Shown one piece after another: positions 1 to 10,056 of a DNA stretch of 18,504 nt. Position 1 is the stretch's first letter. The number at the start of each line of letters is the position of its first letter. Source of the DNA: Dissophora ornata (lineage: Eukaryota; Mortierellomycota; Mortierellomycetes; Mortierellales; Mortierellaceae). The translations under genes were made by a program, and so were the position numbers. The notes under the pieces were generated by a model. That model saw only the letters and a program-made list of their open reading frames with translations, did not search any database and was not told where the DNA came from. The stretch covers positions 1 to 18,504 of the forward strand of contig MU617228.1 in NCBI GenBank assembly GCA_025201705.1, given 5' to 3'.

Positions 1-217
1 CAACTATATTTTGAATGAAGGAGCTCTGGCACTGTCGGAGGCACTCAAGACGAACACCACTTTGACCACTTTGGACTTGTCAAGCAACTCGATTGGGAAG
101 GAAGGAGCTCTGGCATTGACTAACGTGTCCAAGGCCGGTAGATGTAGCATTAATACATCGCAGCATGAACAGCCGTCAACCAAGTGGAATAAGGAAATGA
201 AAAGAATATCAGATTGA
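1..217 (+). CDS. 3' end of a leucine-rich-repeat (RNI/NLRC3-like) protein, partial
   Basis: The reading frame is open at the left edge (codons from base 2) and stops with TGA at 215-217, so only the last 71 residues are in the window and the gene begins further left. Visible are one complete LRR and the start of a second, in the ribonuclease-inhibitor style: the unit EGALALSEALKTNTTLTTLD followed by LSSNSIGKEGALAL. The GAAGGAGCTCTGGCA block recurs exactly 84 bp (28 codons) apart at 17 and 101, giving the repeat period. After the second GALAL the consensus is lost and about 36 polar residues (TNVSKAGRC...) lead to the stop. Either this is the natural C-terminal tail or the repeat array was broken by recombination. 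LRRs of this type bind proteins; the partner is unknown. No intron signal is needed in this piece. Family call is confident; function is not. Confidence 0.6.
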   Translation, partial: NYILNEGALALSEALKTNTTLTTLDLSSNSIGKEGALALTNVSKAGRCSINTSQHEQPSTKWNKEMKRISD

Positions 218-379
218 CATGATGAAAAACATTATGGAAAATATCATAGACCTGATGGCGCCTCACCACCACCATCATTAGTCATCGGTTCTCTCCAGCA
301 TCGCGTGCTACTCATCGATCCCTACACAGTAAACACAGCAGCATACAAGAATAAAAGAGATTTTATTGCATGCGATTTT

Positions 380-419
380 ACATCATCATCATCATCAACA
401 TCGTCGTCGTCGTCGTCAT
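380..419. repeat. Triplet microsatellite (CAT)n-(CGT)n
   Basis: A trinucleotide array reads as CAT/ATC units, then changes to CGT/TCG units. Read on the plus strand it would encode poly-Ser; on the minus strand, poly-Asp. It accounts for the low-complexity open frames seen on both strands here. A comparable ATC/TCA array occurs inside the coding sequence of the Atg43-like gene at 10618-10653, so this triplet type is common in this genome. Confidence 0.75.
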
Positions 420-1403
420 TAGTTGCACCAGCAAGATTCTCTCCTGCACCAGCGCTGCCAGCATCATCCTTAGCCTTATCCTTAGCCTTGCCCCTACCCT
501 TAATCCTCCTCCTCCCTTCATTGAGCTGGCGACAGTACTTAATTGGTTGATAATCCACTTGTGCTGCACGCGCACCCCATCCAGCCTTTCTATTACATTT
601 CTGAGTGCGAGTTCACGGCTCCTGCCACCCTCAGACTCCTCCAGTTCTTAAGTAGTTAGGAACTCCACCTCTTCGATGATTCGCTTTCTGTTGTTTAGTT
701 GCTTTCGGGTACAAACCTTGAAGCCGCACATGGGGTTCAGGGCCACCTCTGGATTCCTAAAATAACGGAAAGGCATAGTATTCATCCCAGGCCTGACTCA
801 CGGTCGATTGAGCGACAGTTCACCTTCTTTGAACGAATCTGTCGGACCTCTTCGCTCTTGCTTGGAGTGCAGTAGCTGAAGTCATATTAGTTGAAGCCGG
901 TACTGCTGCAGTTGAGAACACAGCAGCACATCAGAGATAGGCATTTGGCGTCCTTGAATCCGCTATCTATTTCGTGATTGGATGTTGTGCAGATGATGGT
1001 ATACCCAATAGTCCTGCGACAACATTTCAGTATCTGATATGCTCTGCTGATGAGTCTGGTGGGCGACTGGCAGTAGCTCGGTGACTTTTAACTCTCTATT
1101 GAACCCAGTCCCCTGCTCACGCCTGGATATTGCCAAAAAAAAAAAACCAACAAATGGCTTGTTTTGCGGGATAGACGCGGTAGACCCTGAGCGACAAGGG
1201 ACTAGTCAGAAAACGTGATTAAGCCCAACGATTACATATTGCTTCCTACAATAGGACAAAAGCGTTTTTTTTTCCCGCATTGTCCTATTTACCAAAAAAA
1301 ATTTGAAAAGCAGAAGAAAAATCGGAATCATGGGGGAGAGTCCATATTGTTGGTCTCTCTTTTTTTTTTCTTATTTTTTTTTTTTTTGACATTTGAGTTT
1401 TGG

Positions 1404-1407
<4 letters not shown>

Positions 1408-1469
<62 letters not shown>

Positions 1470-1470
1470 T

Positions 1471-1506
<36 letters not shown>
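1408..1506. repeat. About 100-nt T tract (T60-A-TTT-A-T34)
   Basis: There are 60 consecutive T from 1408 to 1467, A at 1468, TTT, A at 1472, then 34 T from 1473 to 1506. Shorter T runs lie just to the left (about 1360-1387). On the minus strand this is a poly-A tract, as left behind by retroposition, but I found no clear retroposon body or target-site duplication. Tract length should be treated as uncertain because homopolymers of this size are prone to assembly error. Confidence 0.8.
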
Positions 1507-1509
<3 letters not shown>

Positions 1510-1930
1510 TCTGCACGCAGAAAAATATGAAGATGCAGGGTCAGCTGCAGCAGCACATCGCATTAAGAATATTGTGGTGCAAAAAAAAAGGTTTGCTTTT
1601 GAATAAGCGAACTCTGCTTTTGTTCTTCTCAAAAGTCCACTTGATGCAATAAAGGTCACTCGCTACCTATTGATGGTGGGAGAGGAGGAGTCTTCCTTGC
1701 CATGCTGGCGTAGTCTGGCCACACATCTCCACCATTTCGTTCCGGCACTTGCCAACATTACCAGCAGTTCCACTCCATCTTACAACCAGTCGTAAACGGA
1801 GCAGCCTCCCCTTGGAGCGATTTCGATGATGCTCTGTGTAAACAACCCTTGCGGGAGTGTAGAATTCTGTCCGGGAACATCAGGTATTACTCGTTAGTAT
1901 TAAGATGTTGTGGGTAACAATTGATTACCA

Positions 1931-1957
1931 GGGGGGATTTTTTTTTTTTTTTTTTTT
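1931..1957. repeat. G6-A-T20 homopolymer tract
   Basis: Six G, one A, then 20 T up to 1957, followed by a second G run near 1966. It is non-coding and lies about 340 bp beyond the STT4 stop codon. No function is assigned. Confidence 0.6.
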
Positions 1958-2229
1958 CGGTTTGGGGGGTTTTGGTTCATTTTCACCAGGGTTCCGTGCT
2001 ACTGTTCATAGCAAGGATTGCTTTGCTGCTCTCTGTCTCATAGCCAGTTCATAACGCTTTGGCATAAACTTTGTCGGCGGCAAATGATAGTTGGTTAACA
2101 TGGACGCGACAGACATTAAAATATACGTTTAACCATCAACCTGCACAGTCTATCTTAATCATCACGTAATTTAAATAACCCATACGCAAAAGGAACTATT
2201 GGGCAAGGCGTTTATATCATCGTCATCAC

Positions 2230-2262
2230 TTTATTGAGCTCATCATGGACATAGGTTTTATT
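2230..2262 (-). terminator. Poly(A) signals for STT4
   Basis: Two canonical AATAAA hexamers lie on the minus strand, at 2262-2257 and 2235-2230. They are roughly 37 and 64 nt past the STT4 stop codon (2301-2299), the right order and distance for fungal 3' end formation. The presence of two suggests alternative sites close together. Confidence 0.5.
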
Positions 2263-2298
2263 CGTTTCATAGTCATGTCGATCAAGTACTTAATTTCC

Positions 2299-5200
2299 TT
2301 AGTGAGGAATACCGTTGGTCACCTTCTGGAAAGAATCGTACAACACTGTGCGTCGGTTCAAGTATGACTCGTCCACTCTCTCCTTCATAAATTCGGCCGC
2401 CTGGCGCTCAGATCGATCCAACTGGAAGCGCGATCTCAGTCGCTTGATCGTCTCGCCTCGGAAGCAAGGCAGACCAGATTCCAACATCAACTGAACCATC
2501 TGGCAGATCTGCTCCGCATAGGGGCGACTAGCCAAGTAGGCCTTGATGCAGAGCTCACAGAACCATCTGTAACCTTGATCCTCGATACTGGTACCCATGA
2601 TCTGGATCATCTCAGCAGTCAGCTTGAAGGGTGACGATTCAAAGTTGATGTTGCCTCCGGGTGAGATGTCGAGGATGAAACCGAAATCGATATGGATGAC
2701 ATGGCCATCATCATCAATCATGATGTTTCCGTTATGACGATCTTTGAACTGAAGCAGATACGAAACCACACTGTAGGAGGCCACAGATTGAATAAAGTTG
2801 TTGCGTGCCTTTTGGTACTCGATCGAATCCATTCCTCCGTACTTGGTCACAAAGTAATCCTGCAAGTTGTTGACCTTCTCACGACCGAGCTGATCACGGG
2901 AAATCGAGTTGGGGATCACATCGATCATACCACATCCGGGCGCAGTGGCCACAATACGGTATGGGAACAAGTAAAGGTCCAATCCGACGTTCGTGAAGAT
3001 ATTCTTAAAGACCGCAATCAACTGGATTGCTAGAACGTCCTGGCGACAGTCATCACCGACCTTGAAAATGGCGGACTGCCATACGTCGTATGTCTTTGGA
3101 ACAGACTCATCATCGTTATCTCCATCGCCGTGCTTAATGATCGCCTTGCTGATATTCGACTCCTCAGGCGTTTTGCGGACTTTAAACGTCGCCATGAAGG
3201 GCGTCTTGGCGTGACTCTGAAGAGGTCGTCCCGACCGCTTGTCAATGTCCACAACCACACCCTCAGGGTTACTGGGGAGATACACTCCAACATCAACTAC
3301 AATCTTTGCCATCTCCTCGTCAATCTTCTTCTTTTTCTCGGGCTTTGGCTTCTTGACCAGTGGCATCAACTTTCCTGAGATCGATGTCACCTGTTCAAAG
3401 AACGAGAATTCTCGCTCATAGAAACTCTTGGCCTCGCCTGTCAGTCCATTCACAATGTTTTCAATAATGCGATCCAGGGCGGGCTTGAGGGGATCAGGAA
3501 ACTCACTGTTGTTGTCCTTGAACATGTTGGCATTCATGTTCCAGATGATCTGATGGGCAAAGAGCTGAGAAACACGAGCGGCGCGCATGATGTACTTTTC
3601 AACGTATCCCAGGTCATCGTGGCGAAGAGCCTGCACAATCTGAGGGACATAAAAGAAGACAACTTCAACAGGCGAATGCTCCAAAGAACGCATTGCATAC
3701 TGCAGGATCATAGGGTTGTTGTGGTATGCAGGCTGGAAGTACGAAATAGCGGTGATCGAGGGGACAGGACGCCAGAACAACAGGTACTTGAGTTGCGAGG
3801 GCGAGTAGCGGGCGCTGCCTTCACCAAGCAGAATTTGGATGGCATCTGAATCATGCACAGCGGCAAAAGGATCACTTGCCAAGAGATGGCCGAGCTCATT
3901 GGGAATGACGTTGTTCTTGAAACGCGACGTCAGCTGTAGCGCCAGGGTTGGCGACATGCTCCACGCGAAGCGAACCATGTTGCGCCAGCCTTCTTCCGAG
4001 AAGCTCTTCTCTTGCACGTTGACCTCAGGTGCGGTGCCGTTGAGGACCAATGGTGTGCTCCAGACACTCAGGCGGTTCAACTCGTTCTCGTTTAGGAGGG
4101 ACAATAGACGGCGGCACTGAGTATGCTTCCGGACAATGGCATCACGAGTGAGGTTGTCTGTGATAATATAGTCGGGGCTAACACCGCTCTGAGTCTCACC
4201 CGACTGGATACTCGAGAGAATAGAGTCCAAGAAGATCTTGTCCAGGTCTAAGGCAGCACCGAACTCTGTCATGATCCTAGTCTCGGTCTTGTTGAGCATC
4301 TTGTTACCTCCAAAAGACCAGCGGGGCGACAGCTCGAACCAAGACAGCGCGGCGTTATAAAGTGCCGAGCGAACAGTGTACTCGACCAACGCCTCCATGC
4401 GGTTGGACTGAATGAGTCGAAGACCCAAGAGGATCAACTGGAAGCGACCCTCTCTGGCTAAAGGATGAGTACTCATCTTGTAGCCAGAGTCAAAAGTCAG
4501 TCGGATCAGACGGGTAAAAATATCAACCATGTCGCGATTGCCGTAACGGGTTGCCTGGAAGCGACTGGACAAGAATTCGATCCAAATAGTATGCGGTGCA
4601 AAGAGGTATGAGGCGATCTTGTAGCTCTTCTGACGAGCTTTTTTATCCGAAGGTGCATACTCCATGCGAACGCGGAAGGGATCCTCGCTGTCAAGGAGAG
4701 GTGAGAAAAGACCTTTGCGGTGTCGCGAGGCCCAGGCCCAGCCAGAGGCAACTTCCGACATAAGGCGCTTTTCAGCACCAGGCTTTTCGGTGATAAGCCA
4801 GTTCCAGACCGAGGTACCGATCTTCATGCTGTCAGGAGTAAACAGATAGATAGGGATCCAGGCAATCATCTTGACAAGATCCTCCTCGATCTTGTCCAGG
4901 GTCACTAACGCGCTGACAGCACGATGCAGCGTGTTTGCTAGATCCTTGTTCGAGATGAACTGATCATCTTTGACCTGCTGTGTCATCTTCTGAAGGCTCT
5001 CACGCAGAGCAGGCAGTTGACTCTGCAAGACAGATCCCGATTGTTTCGTAAAGACAGTCGAGAAAGTCTCCATACCTCCGATCTCTCCTTGGTATCGACG
5101 ACGGTCGGAGAACTCTTGGAAGAAAACCGACGAGTTGTCAATAATGGCTCCAGGGATGTTGGCCAGAGTATCGAAACTGTTGTGGTTCTTGACAAGATCC

Positions 5201-8200
5201 TTTCCAGCGCGAGCTGCGAGTGTTCGACCCATGTGCACGCGACTAATTCCTGTGTGAATCTTTTCCGACTCTGCAAGATAATCCTGCAACAGAGCATCAA
5301 CCTCCTGAGGCGAGTTTGCCATTGCAGCGCCAATCCACTTGCGAGTGAGTTCGACAAATTTGGAGAGCAGCTCACGGCGATAAGGGTACGAATCTGGCAA
5401 GTCGATTGTGACCCCAACCTTGCTCGAGGTGAAGCTGTAAATTGGGCAGTACTCGTCCGTCATTTCGTTCTCGCAACTGAGCCAAAGGAGTTCGCTCAGT
5501 TCAAGGACGAGCGTCAACAAAGCCTTATCACACATAAGTTGAGGGAACGAAGTAATCATGCGCTGGACCCACTTGTTGCTCAAGGAGCTGACGCGCTTGA
5601 GGCGATGGGTGCAACCGATGACTAGGTTTCGCACCTGCTGGCGGACGTTGTCGTCCAGGGAATGAGAAAGAACCTTGATTTGGGATTCGGACACAAAGAC
5701 ATTGATGACTTGATCAGCGATGGCTTCCAAGCACGTTGAAAGACCTCCGTCGTTCACAACAGAGTTCATAAAGTACTTCAAGATGAATGAGCAGTTTCCT
5801 TGACGACTGCGCATGGTCTCAACGTGGTACACAGACAAGAGGAACACCACCTTGGCGGAGCTGAGCGACTTGATTTCGCTGGTCTGCCCGGGGAGGTAGC
5901 TAGCCAGGGTCGCCCTCATCGACGACTTTTGGTCTTCAAGGATGCTTCGCGGAAGGACAGAGTTGTACTCAAGGTCGCCCTCGATGTAGGCATTTGTGCC
6001 GAAATCAGCGGAGACAAAAGCAGGGGTCTTGCGGGCAATTAGCAACATAGAGTCGCTCCACTCCTTGTACCAAGGCGAATCCTTGACAAATTCAAAGAGA
6101 ACGCAATGGAACCATGCATCTCTGAACAGCTTGGCATCCTCCTTGCTGGGTCGGAGATGGGGCTGAAAGTCGTCGTGTGAGAGCAGATGGCCCAGCACTG
6201 GCAACAAAAGTCCCAGTCCTGCCGAAAGAGAATTGATCTTGTTCTGACCCTTCTTGCTAGACTGGACTGAAAGCTGAATTTGGACACCCTTCTCAACAAA
6301 CAGCTTGAGTAGGCACGACAAATACGAGGAATAGAACTCGGGACGTGCATTGATTGTCTTGGCAAGTTGCAGCTGGCAGGCATTCACCTGTAATAGTGAA
6401 TAAAAGAAAGTAAAACAAGATGTCAGAAAATATGTCCAAAGATGAGTGACACAAGTCGTCAGTGACCATAAAAATGTTCTTACAGCTTCGCAAAGATCCT
6501 TGGTCTCGGGCTTGTTCTCGGGTGAGATCGAGAGCTTTGACAGGTTGGAGAGGATTTGTGTGATGTCATTGAAGGAACTCTCGGTTCCTGTCAAGGCCAT
6601 ATCGGTCAGACGCGACACGATGACACAGTCCAACTTTGGGCTGTGGTGGCGGATTTGCTGCGCAAGCATGGAGAGAACCAAGGGTGTGATCTAAGGTAAA
6701 TCGTAAATAGGGTGGACCGGAAATCAGTTATCGTGAATCAGAACTCGATGGCCGATAGCATATATTCCATGGCCTGTATTTGTTTCAGAATCATACCTTC
6801 TCGCTTTTAAAGATGCATGCAATCTTGGAAATAGCAGAGATGACATTTTCCTGGATCAAGATTGACTGATCGAGAGTCTCTGTATTTCCATTAGTGGCCG
6901 ATGTGTTATGGCTGTACAACGTGTTTAGCAGAGCGTAGACAGTCGACATGGCAACATCCTCGCCCGAAGGAGCATGCTTCAACGTCTGGGCCAATCGCTC
7001 AACAGCACACGCCTGGATAATGGAGGCATCAGGCCCTTCGAACGTAGGTGAGGCTGTCGTCAAGAATTGTTGCAACAAAGCTGTCATCTCTTGGTTGGCT
7101 CCGTGGAAGCTATACGGTACAACGTCGCAATTAGTTTGTAATTCGCATGGCGAGGAGATATTAGGCGTTTAGTTCGAATAGCAATTCGGTGGTGCGACCT
7201 ACTTTATACCCAAGAAGGCCGAACAGTCCAGCGCAGCGGCGTGGATCCAGAATTCATCGATGCGAACTTGGTTGAAAAGGCATGTTGAAATGTGGGAAGG
7301 GAGGACATCGTCCAGCTCGTGGATGTAAACACTGGCTAAAGATGCCAATTGCTAAGGAGAGAGATCGATCGGTACTTTGCGTTAATGAAACACACACAAA
7401 GGGAATGTGAAAGCACTTTTGGCAAGGGAATAGATAAAACGACTCACCAGAGAAATCCCCATGATCTCGCTGTAGTAAAACTCATAGGAGACACTGCCTT
7501 GCGTCAACAGTTCGTTGGCGAATGAACGCATGTCAGCAAAGAACTGGAGGGACATGATGTACTCGGTTCTCATGATCTTTGTAAGATCGACTGGACCAGA
7601 CACAAGGACCTTGACAGGAGTTGTCAAAAGGGTGCTCCACGTATCGTCAAAGGTGAGATAAGCAGAAGACTTTTGGGCCTTTTCTGCAGATTTTGCGTCC
7701 GCAGCGTCGTCAGCCTGCTCTTTGGTTTGAGCTTTAGCGAGTTGCACGTTGATGAGGCATCCAATCATGTTTCGCTTGACGGTCAACACCTGGAGAACCA
7801 CTCGGTTCGAGCTGAGAATAATGCTCTCCTCGGCATATTGAGAAAGAAGCCTGCGAGCGTATGAGTTGTTGGTATCTTGCTTGACAATATTGATTGCCTT
7901 TCTGATGTTCTCGGTAGTCCCGCTGGAAAGGAATGGATTTGAGTGCGAGACAAGATCAGCAAAGTCCCGAGGCTGGAATTCGAGAGACGAAGTTTCCAGA
8001 GCCGCCAAAAGGCCATTGAGCGATGGGAGGGCAAATTCGCAGACCTTTTCAGCTATTGTTGTGTGTGTGAGGCAAGACCTGTGGTCAGCAGTGCTGTGGA
8101 ATAACATCAACCGGAGGTTGACAAGGCACGTTTCTCAAACAAAAAAAAATATATATGTTATATAATTACCGTTGTCGGATTTCACAAACGACGACAACTT

Positions 8201-8956
8201 GTCGAGGTATGACCAAATAGAGTCGAGGACCTGCTGGCGAACAGCAGGTCTCTTGCCAGCAATTGTCAAGAGATGCGTGGCGAGGTTGTAGGTCAGGCTG
8301 TCAGCAGGCGATTTGCCTTTGTTGTAACGTTGATACAAATAAGAGAGGAGGGAGGGAGATCAGCATGTGAATTGCCTGAGAGCCATACATACTGGGCCAG
8401 ACATGTAGAAAGAAAGGGGGGAGGATGATCAGCATGCATTCACTCGTGTCACCCATTTACCTTTGAGGCCGAACCCATCGCTGAACTGAAAGTTGGCTAA
8501 GGAGTGGAGGTATCCACACAGACGAGGGACAAGGTCGTTGTCGAACTGACCAGACGACTCTGCAGCAAACTTGGCTTGTGCAATCAATGCATGCTGATGG
8601 CGCATGGTCTATTGAGCATCATTCAACGCATTCACAGTTAAAGATCTCATACGACGTTGTGCTCGACAAGTGGCAACGTCGGATATATAAACTCTAGATC
8701 GTACCATTAATCCACCCTCTGCCAGCGTAGCGCTAGGGCCAGCACTGACAAGTCGCTGAACCTCGTCCGTCGAGGTGGTCGAGTCCTTGGCCAGGGTCGA
8801 GGCCAGGCTCGTTAGGATCTGGGAGTGCAAGTCGAATTCGAGGCTAAAATATGATCGAGGACGTTGTTGTGGTTAGACTCGTGCCTGAGGGCAGTGGTAG
8901 TGCAGGGAAAGGTGGATGGGTGATGCTCCTTCATGTTTAGCGACGTACGAATCCAT
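2299..8956 (-). CDS. STT4: Phosphatidylinositol 4-kinase alpha (Stt4), nine exons
   Basis: Phosphorylates phosphatidylinositol at the 4 position, making the PI4P pool of the plasma membrane; in yeast it works with Efr3 and Ypp1. My gene model on the minus strand is 8956-8949, 8843-8705, 8608-8461, 8316-8170, 8052-7448, 7351-7203, 7109-6797, 6690-6484 and 6387-2299. That is 5805 nt, or 1934 residues plus TAA. All introns are GT-AG and every phase matches; yeast Stt4 is about 1900 residues. The N-terminal three quarters is alpha-solenoid with no sharp motif. The PIK helical domain lies at about 1390-1540 (YLLFWRPVP; HSPVEVVFFYVPQIVQALR), followed by a basic linker KKPKPEKKKK at about 1584. The family-specific segment YLPSNPEGVVVDID...SGRPLQSHAKTPF is at about 1608-1638. 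In the kinase domain, IFKVGDDCRQD supplies the ATP-binding Lys (about 1681), the catalytic loop DRHNGN starts at 1788, and HIDFG carries Asp1806. All key residues are intact, so an active enzyme is expected. The ATG (context AAGACCATGG) was chosen because its 8-nt exon splices in phase into LEFDLHSQIL. Confidence 0.93.
6388..6483 (-). other. STT4: STT4 intron 8: 96 nt, in frame and stop-free
   Basis: Donor GTAAGA at 6483, acceptor TATTACAG ending at 6388, and a CTGAC branch-point-like motif about 36 nt before the end. The length is 32 codons and there is no stop codon in the host frame, so an ORF caller reads straight through it. Splicing gives ...DLCEA|VNACQLQLAK..., a natural helix. Retention would insert 32 residues rich in Phe, Leu, Tyr and Trp. 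Confidence 0.8.
8949..8956 (-). other. STT4: STT4 first coding exon, 8-nt micro-exon (Met-Asp-Ser split)
   Basis: ATGGATTC is followed at once by a strong donor, GTACGT (8948-8943). The 105-nt intron ends in ATTTTAG at 8844 and carries a perfect CTAAC branch-point motif about 40 nt upstream of its end. Splicing completes a Ser codon (TC+C) and continues in the conserved frame LEFDLHSQIL. No ATG lies in frame at the start of the next exon; the first in-frame ATG there is near its end. This makes the tiny exon the best start, although it is inferred from sequence alone. Confidence 0.7.
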
Positions 8957-9180
8957 GGTCTTGCAGCAGTGAAAGAGTGATTATGTGGGATGGGTGATGG
9001 GTGATATAGGTGACAAAGGTGATGAAGGTGAAGAAAGATGTCGAGCAAGTGGGATGATGAATTAGATGAATTAGATGAATTAGATTAGGATGAAGGATGA
9101 TGAACAGAGCGAGTTTACTACACAAGGTTTTCGCCGGCTCTGCATCCAATAATTACCCCAAAATAGCAGCGAGGGACATT
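8957..9180 (-). promoter_or_regulatory. STT4 5' leader / proximal promoter
   Basis: This is the sequence upstream of the STT4 ATG. It is pyrimidine- and CAT/TCA-rich on the minus strand and carries a 9-bp tandem repeat at 9061-9085. One upstream ATG (9145-9143, minus strand) opens a 19-codon frame that closes before the STT4 start. A CCAAT pentamer lies at 9146-9150 on the plus strand. No TATA box is evident and the transcription start is unknown. Confidence 0.35.
9061..9085. repeat. 9-bp tandem repeat (ATTAGATGA, 2.8 copies)
   Basis: Two perfect copies of ATTAGATGA are followed by a 7-base partial copy. It sits in the presumed STT4 leader or promoter about 105-130 bp from the start codon. 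No known factor site is recognised. Confidence 0.75.
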
Positions 9181-9930
9181 AAGGAGCAGCACTGCAGACA
9201 GCCGACGCGTGCATTGACTGACTACAGACAGCGCTGCCGAGAGCGTTGTACTCTGGACCCTGTACTGCAGATGTAGCACCGGTATTTGTTCCATTCCCTG
9301 AACCTAATGGCTGCTTGTTGTCTTGTTGCTGTGCTCGCTGTAACACACACACACACACACACACACATTCCGGCCACACCGTGATACTGCGCACAGCCAC
9401 GCCACAATCTATCTGCGCGCCACATGCGCCATAGAACTCTGCTCCTGCGTGGTTTCGTTCAAGGTAAGCGCTACAGGACCCTGCGATACCAAGACCGCTT
9501 GTTCGGGCTTTACGCAGAACCAGGAGTAAAGTATGACTCGATCCAGCACTCCCTCCTGATAGCACATGTGAAGGGGTTATGTAGTCAGCCCTTAATGTTG
9601 GCACTGAAGCAGAGTGCAACACAGCTATGTTACATTCACGTCATCTGCTCCCTTTTGACGACTGTGGGCCATGAGGCTGCTTTAGTTGCAATGACTCGGA
9701 ACGCGCCCTGGAAATGGTTACCATGGTATTCTGCAACGCCTTCTTCGCCAGACCCAACAGAGACTCTGAAAAACAAAAGTCAGGTCTCGGAAGAGTCCAG
9801 GTAGGATGACAACCCTAGAGACTCAGATACTGCCGCCATATCACGGACATGTCAACAACATTGACTGGAATTTTGACGAGCCAGACTTGTTTTTTGCCAA
9901 TTTGATTTAGCAGAAAAAAAACTCCGTAGA
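9181..9930. other. Divergent intergenic region between STT4 and the Atg43-like gene
   Basis: I see no convincing gene here. Two medium-length frames overlap on opposite strands (about 9424-9804 plus, 9179-9622 minus). Both show unstructured composition with runs caused by the CA repeat, and neither resembles a known family. The span probably holds upstream control sequence for both flanking, divergently transcribed genes. Confidence 0.4.
9343..9366. repeat. (AC)12 dinucleotide microsatellite
   Basis: Twelve uninterrupted AC units (TG on the other strand) in the shared intergenic region of STT4 and the Atg43-like gene. It is likely length-polymorphic between strains. Confidence 0.9.
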
Positions 9931-10056
9931 CACGGATAACGCGTCGCGAATTTTCCCCGTGACGTCGGTATTTGTTCAAAAAATTATCGTTGGGGCCCCC
10001 TCCTCCCCTTGTTTCTTCCTCCTTGCCCAAACCCATTTGACATCAGAATTTCAACA
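9931..10056 (+). promoter_or_regulatory. Proximal promoter / leader of Atg43-like gene with MCB and CRE-like motifs
   Basis: Two palindromic regulatory words lie close together 90-120 bp before the ATG: ACGCGT at 9939-9944 (the MCB core bound by MBF-type cell-cycle factors in yeasts) and TGACGTC at 9960-9966 (a CRE/ATF core used by stress bZIP factors such as fission-yeast Atf1). A CT-rich stretch at 10000-10030 precedes the start context TCAACAATGTCC. The motifs are seen; their use is inferred. Confidence 0.3.

Larger units (their letters stand above)
218..2229. other. Gene-poor, low-complexity intergenic region
   Basis: I see no convincing gene here on either strand. Open frames are short and driven by simple sequence: a CAT/CGT array near 380-419 and T-rich blocks at 1350-1387, 1408-1506 and 1938-1957. 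A minus-strand frame at about 322-600 encodes a Lys/Asp-rich stretch, but it lacks an ATG start and recognisable neighbours. The region lies between the LRR gene end and the STT4 3' end, so it holds the downstream sequence of both. No tRNA, rRNA or spliceosomal RNA signature was seen. Confidence 0.5.

Noticed and set aside
322..600. Minus-strand Lys/Asp-rich frame (GRGKAKDKAKDDAG... with poly-Asp) resembling CsbD/LEA-type proteins
   Set aside because: It has no ATG, is bounded by a close upstream stop, and its composition is explained by a 12-bp tandem repeat plus the CAT/CGT microsatellite.
1215..1659. Poly-Phe / poly-Lys open frames on both strands
   Set aside because: These are direct products of the long T tract and have no other protein-like content.
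6691..7109. Reading the STT4 exon at 6797-7109 as a separate 98-residue protein
   Set aside because: Good acceptor and donor sites in matching phase (codon AA+C for Asn; K|I junction) place it inside STT4.
9179..9804. Two overlapping 126-147-codon frames on opposite strands
   Set aside because: Neither shows a domain or conserved motif, one is held open by the CA repeat (poly Cys-Val), and both lie in the expected divergent promoter region.
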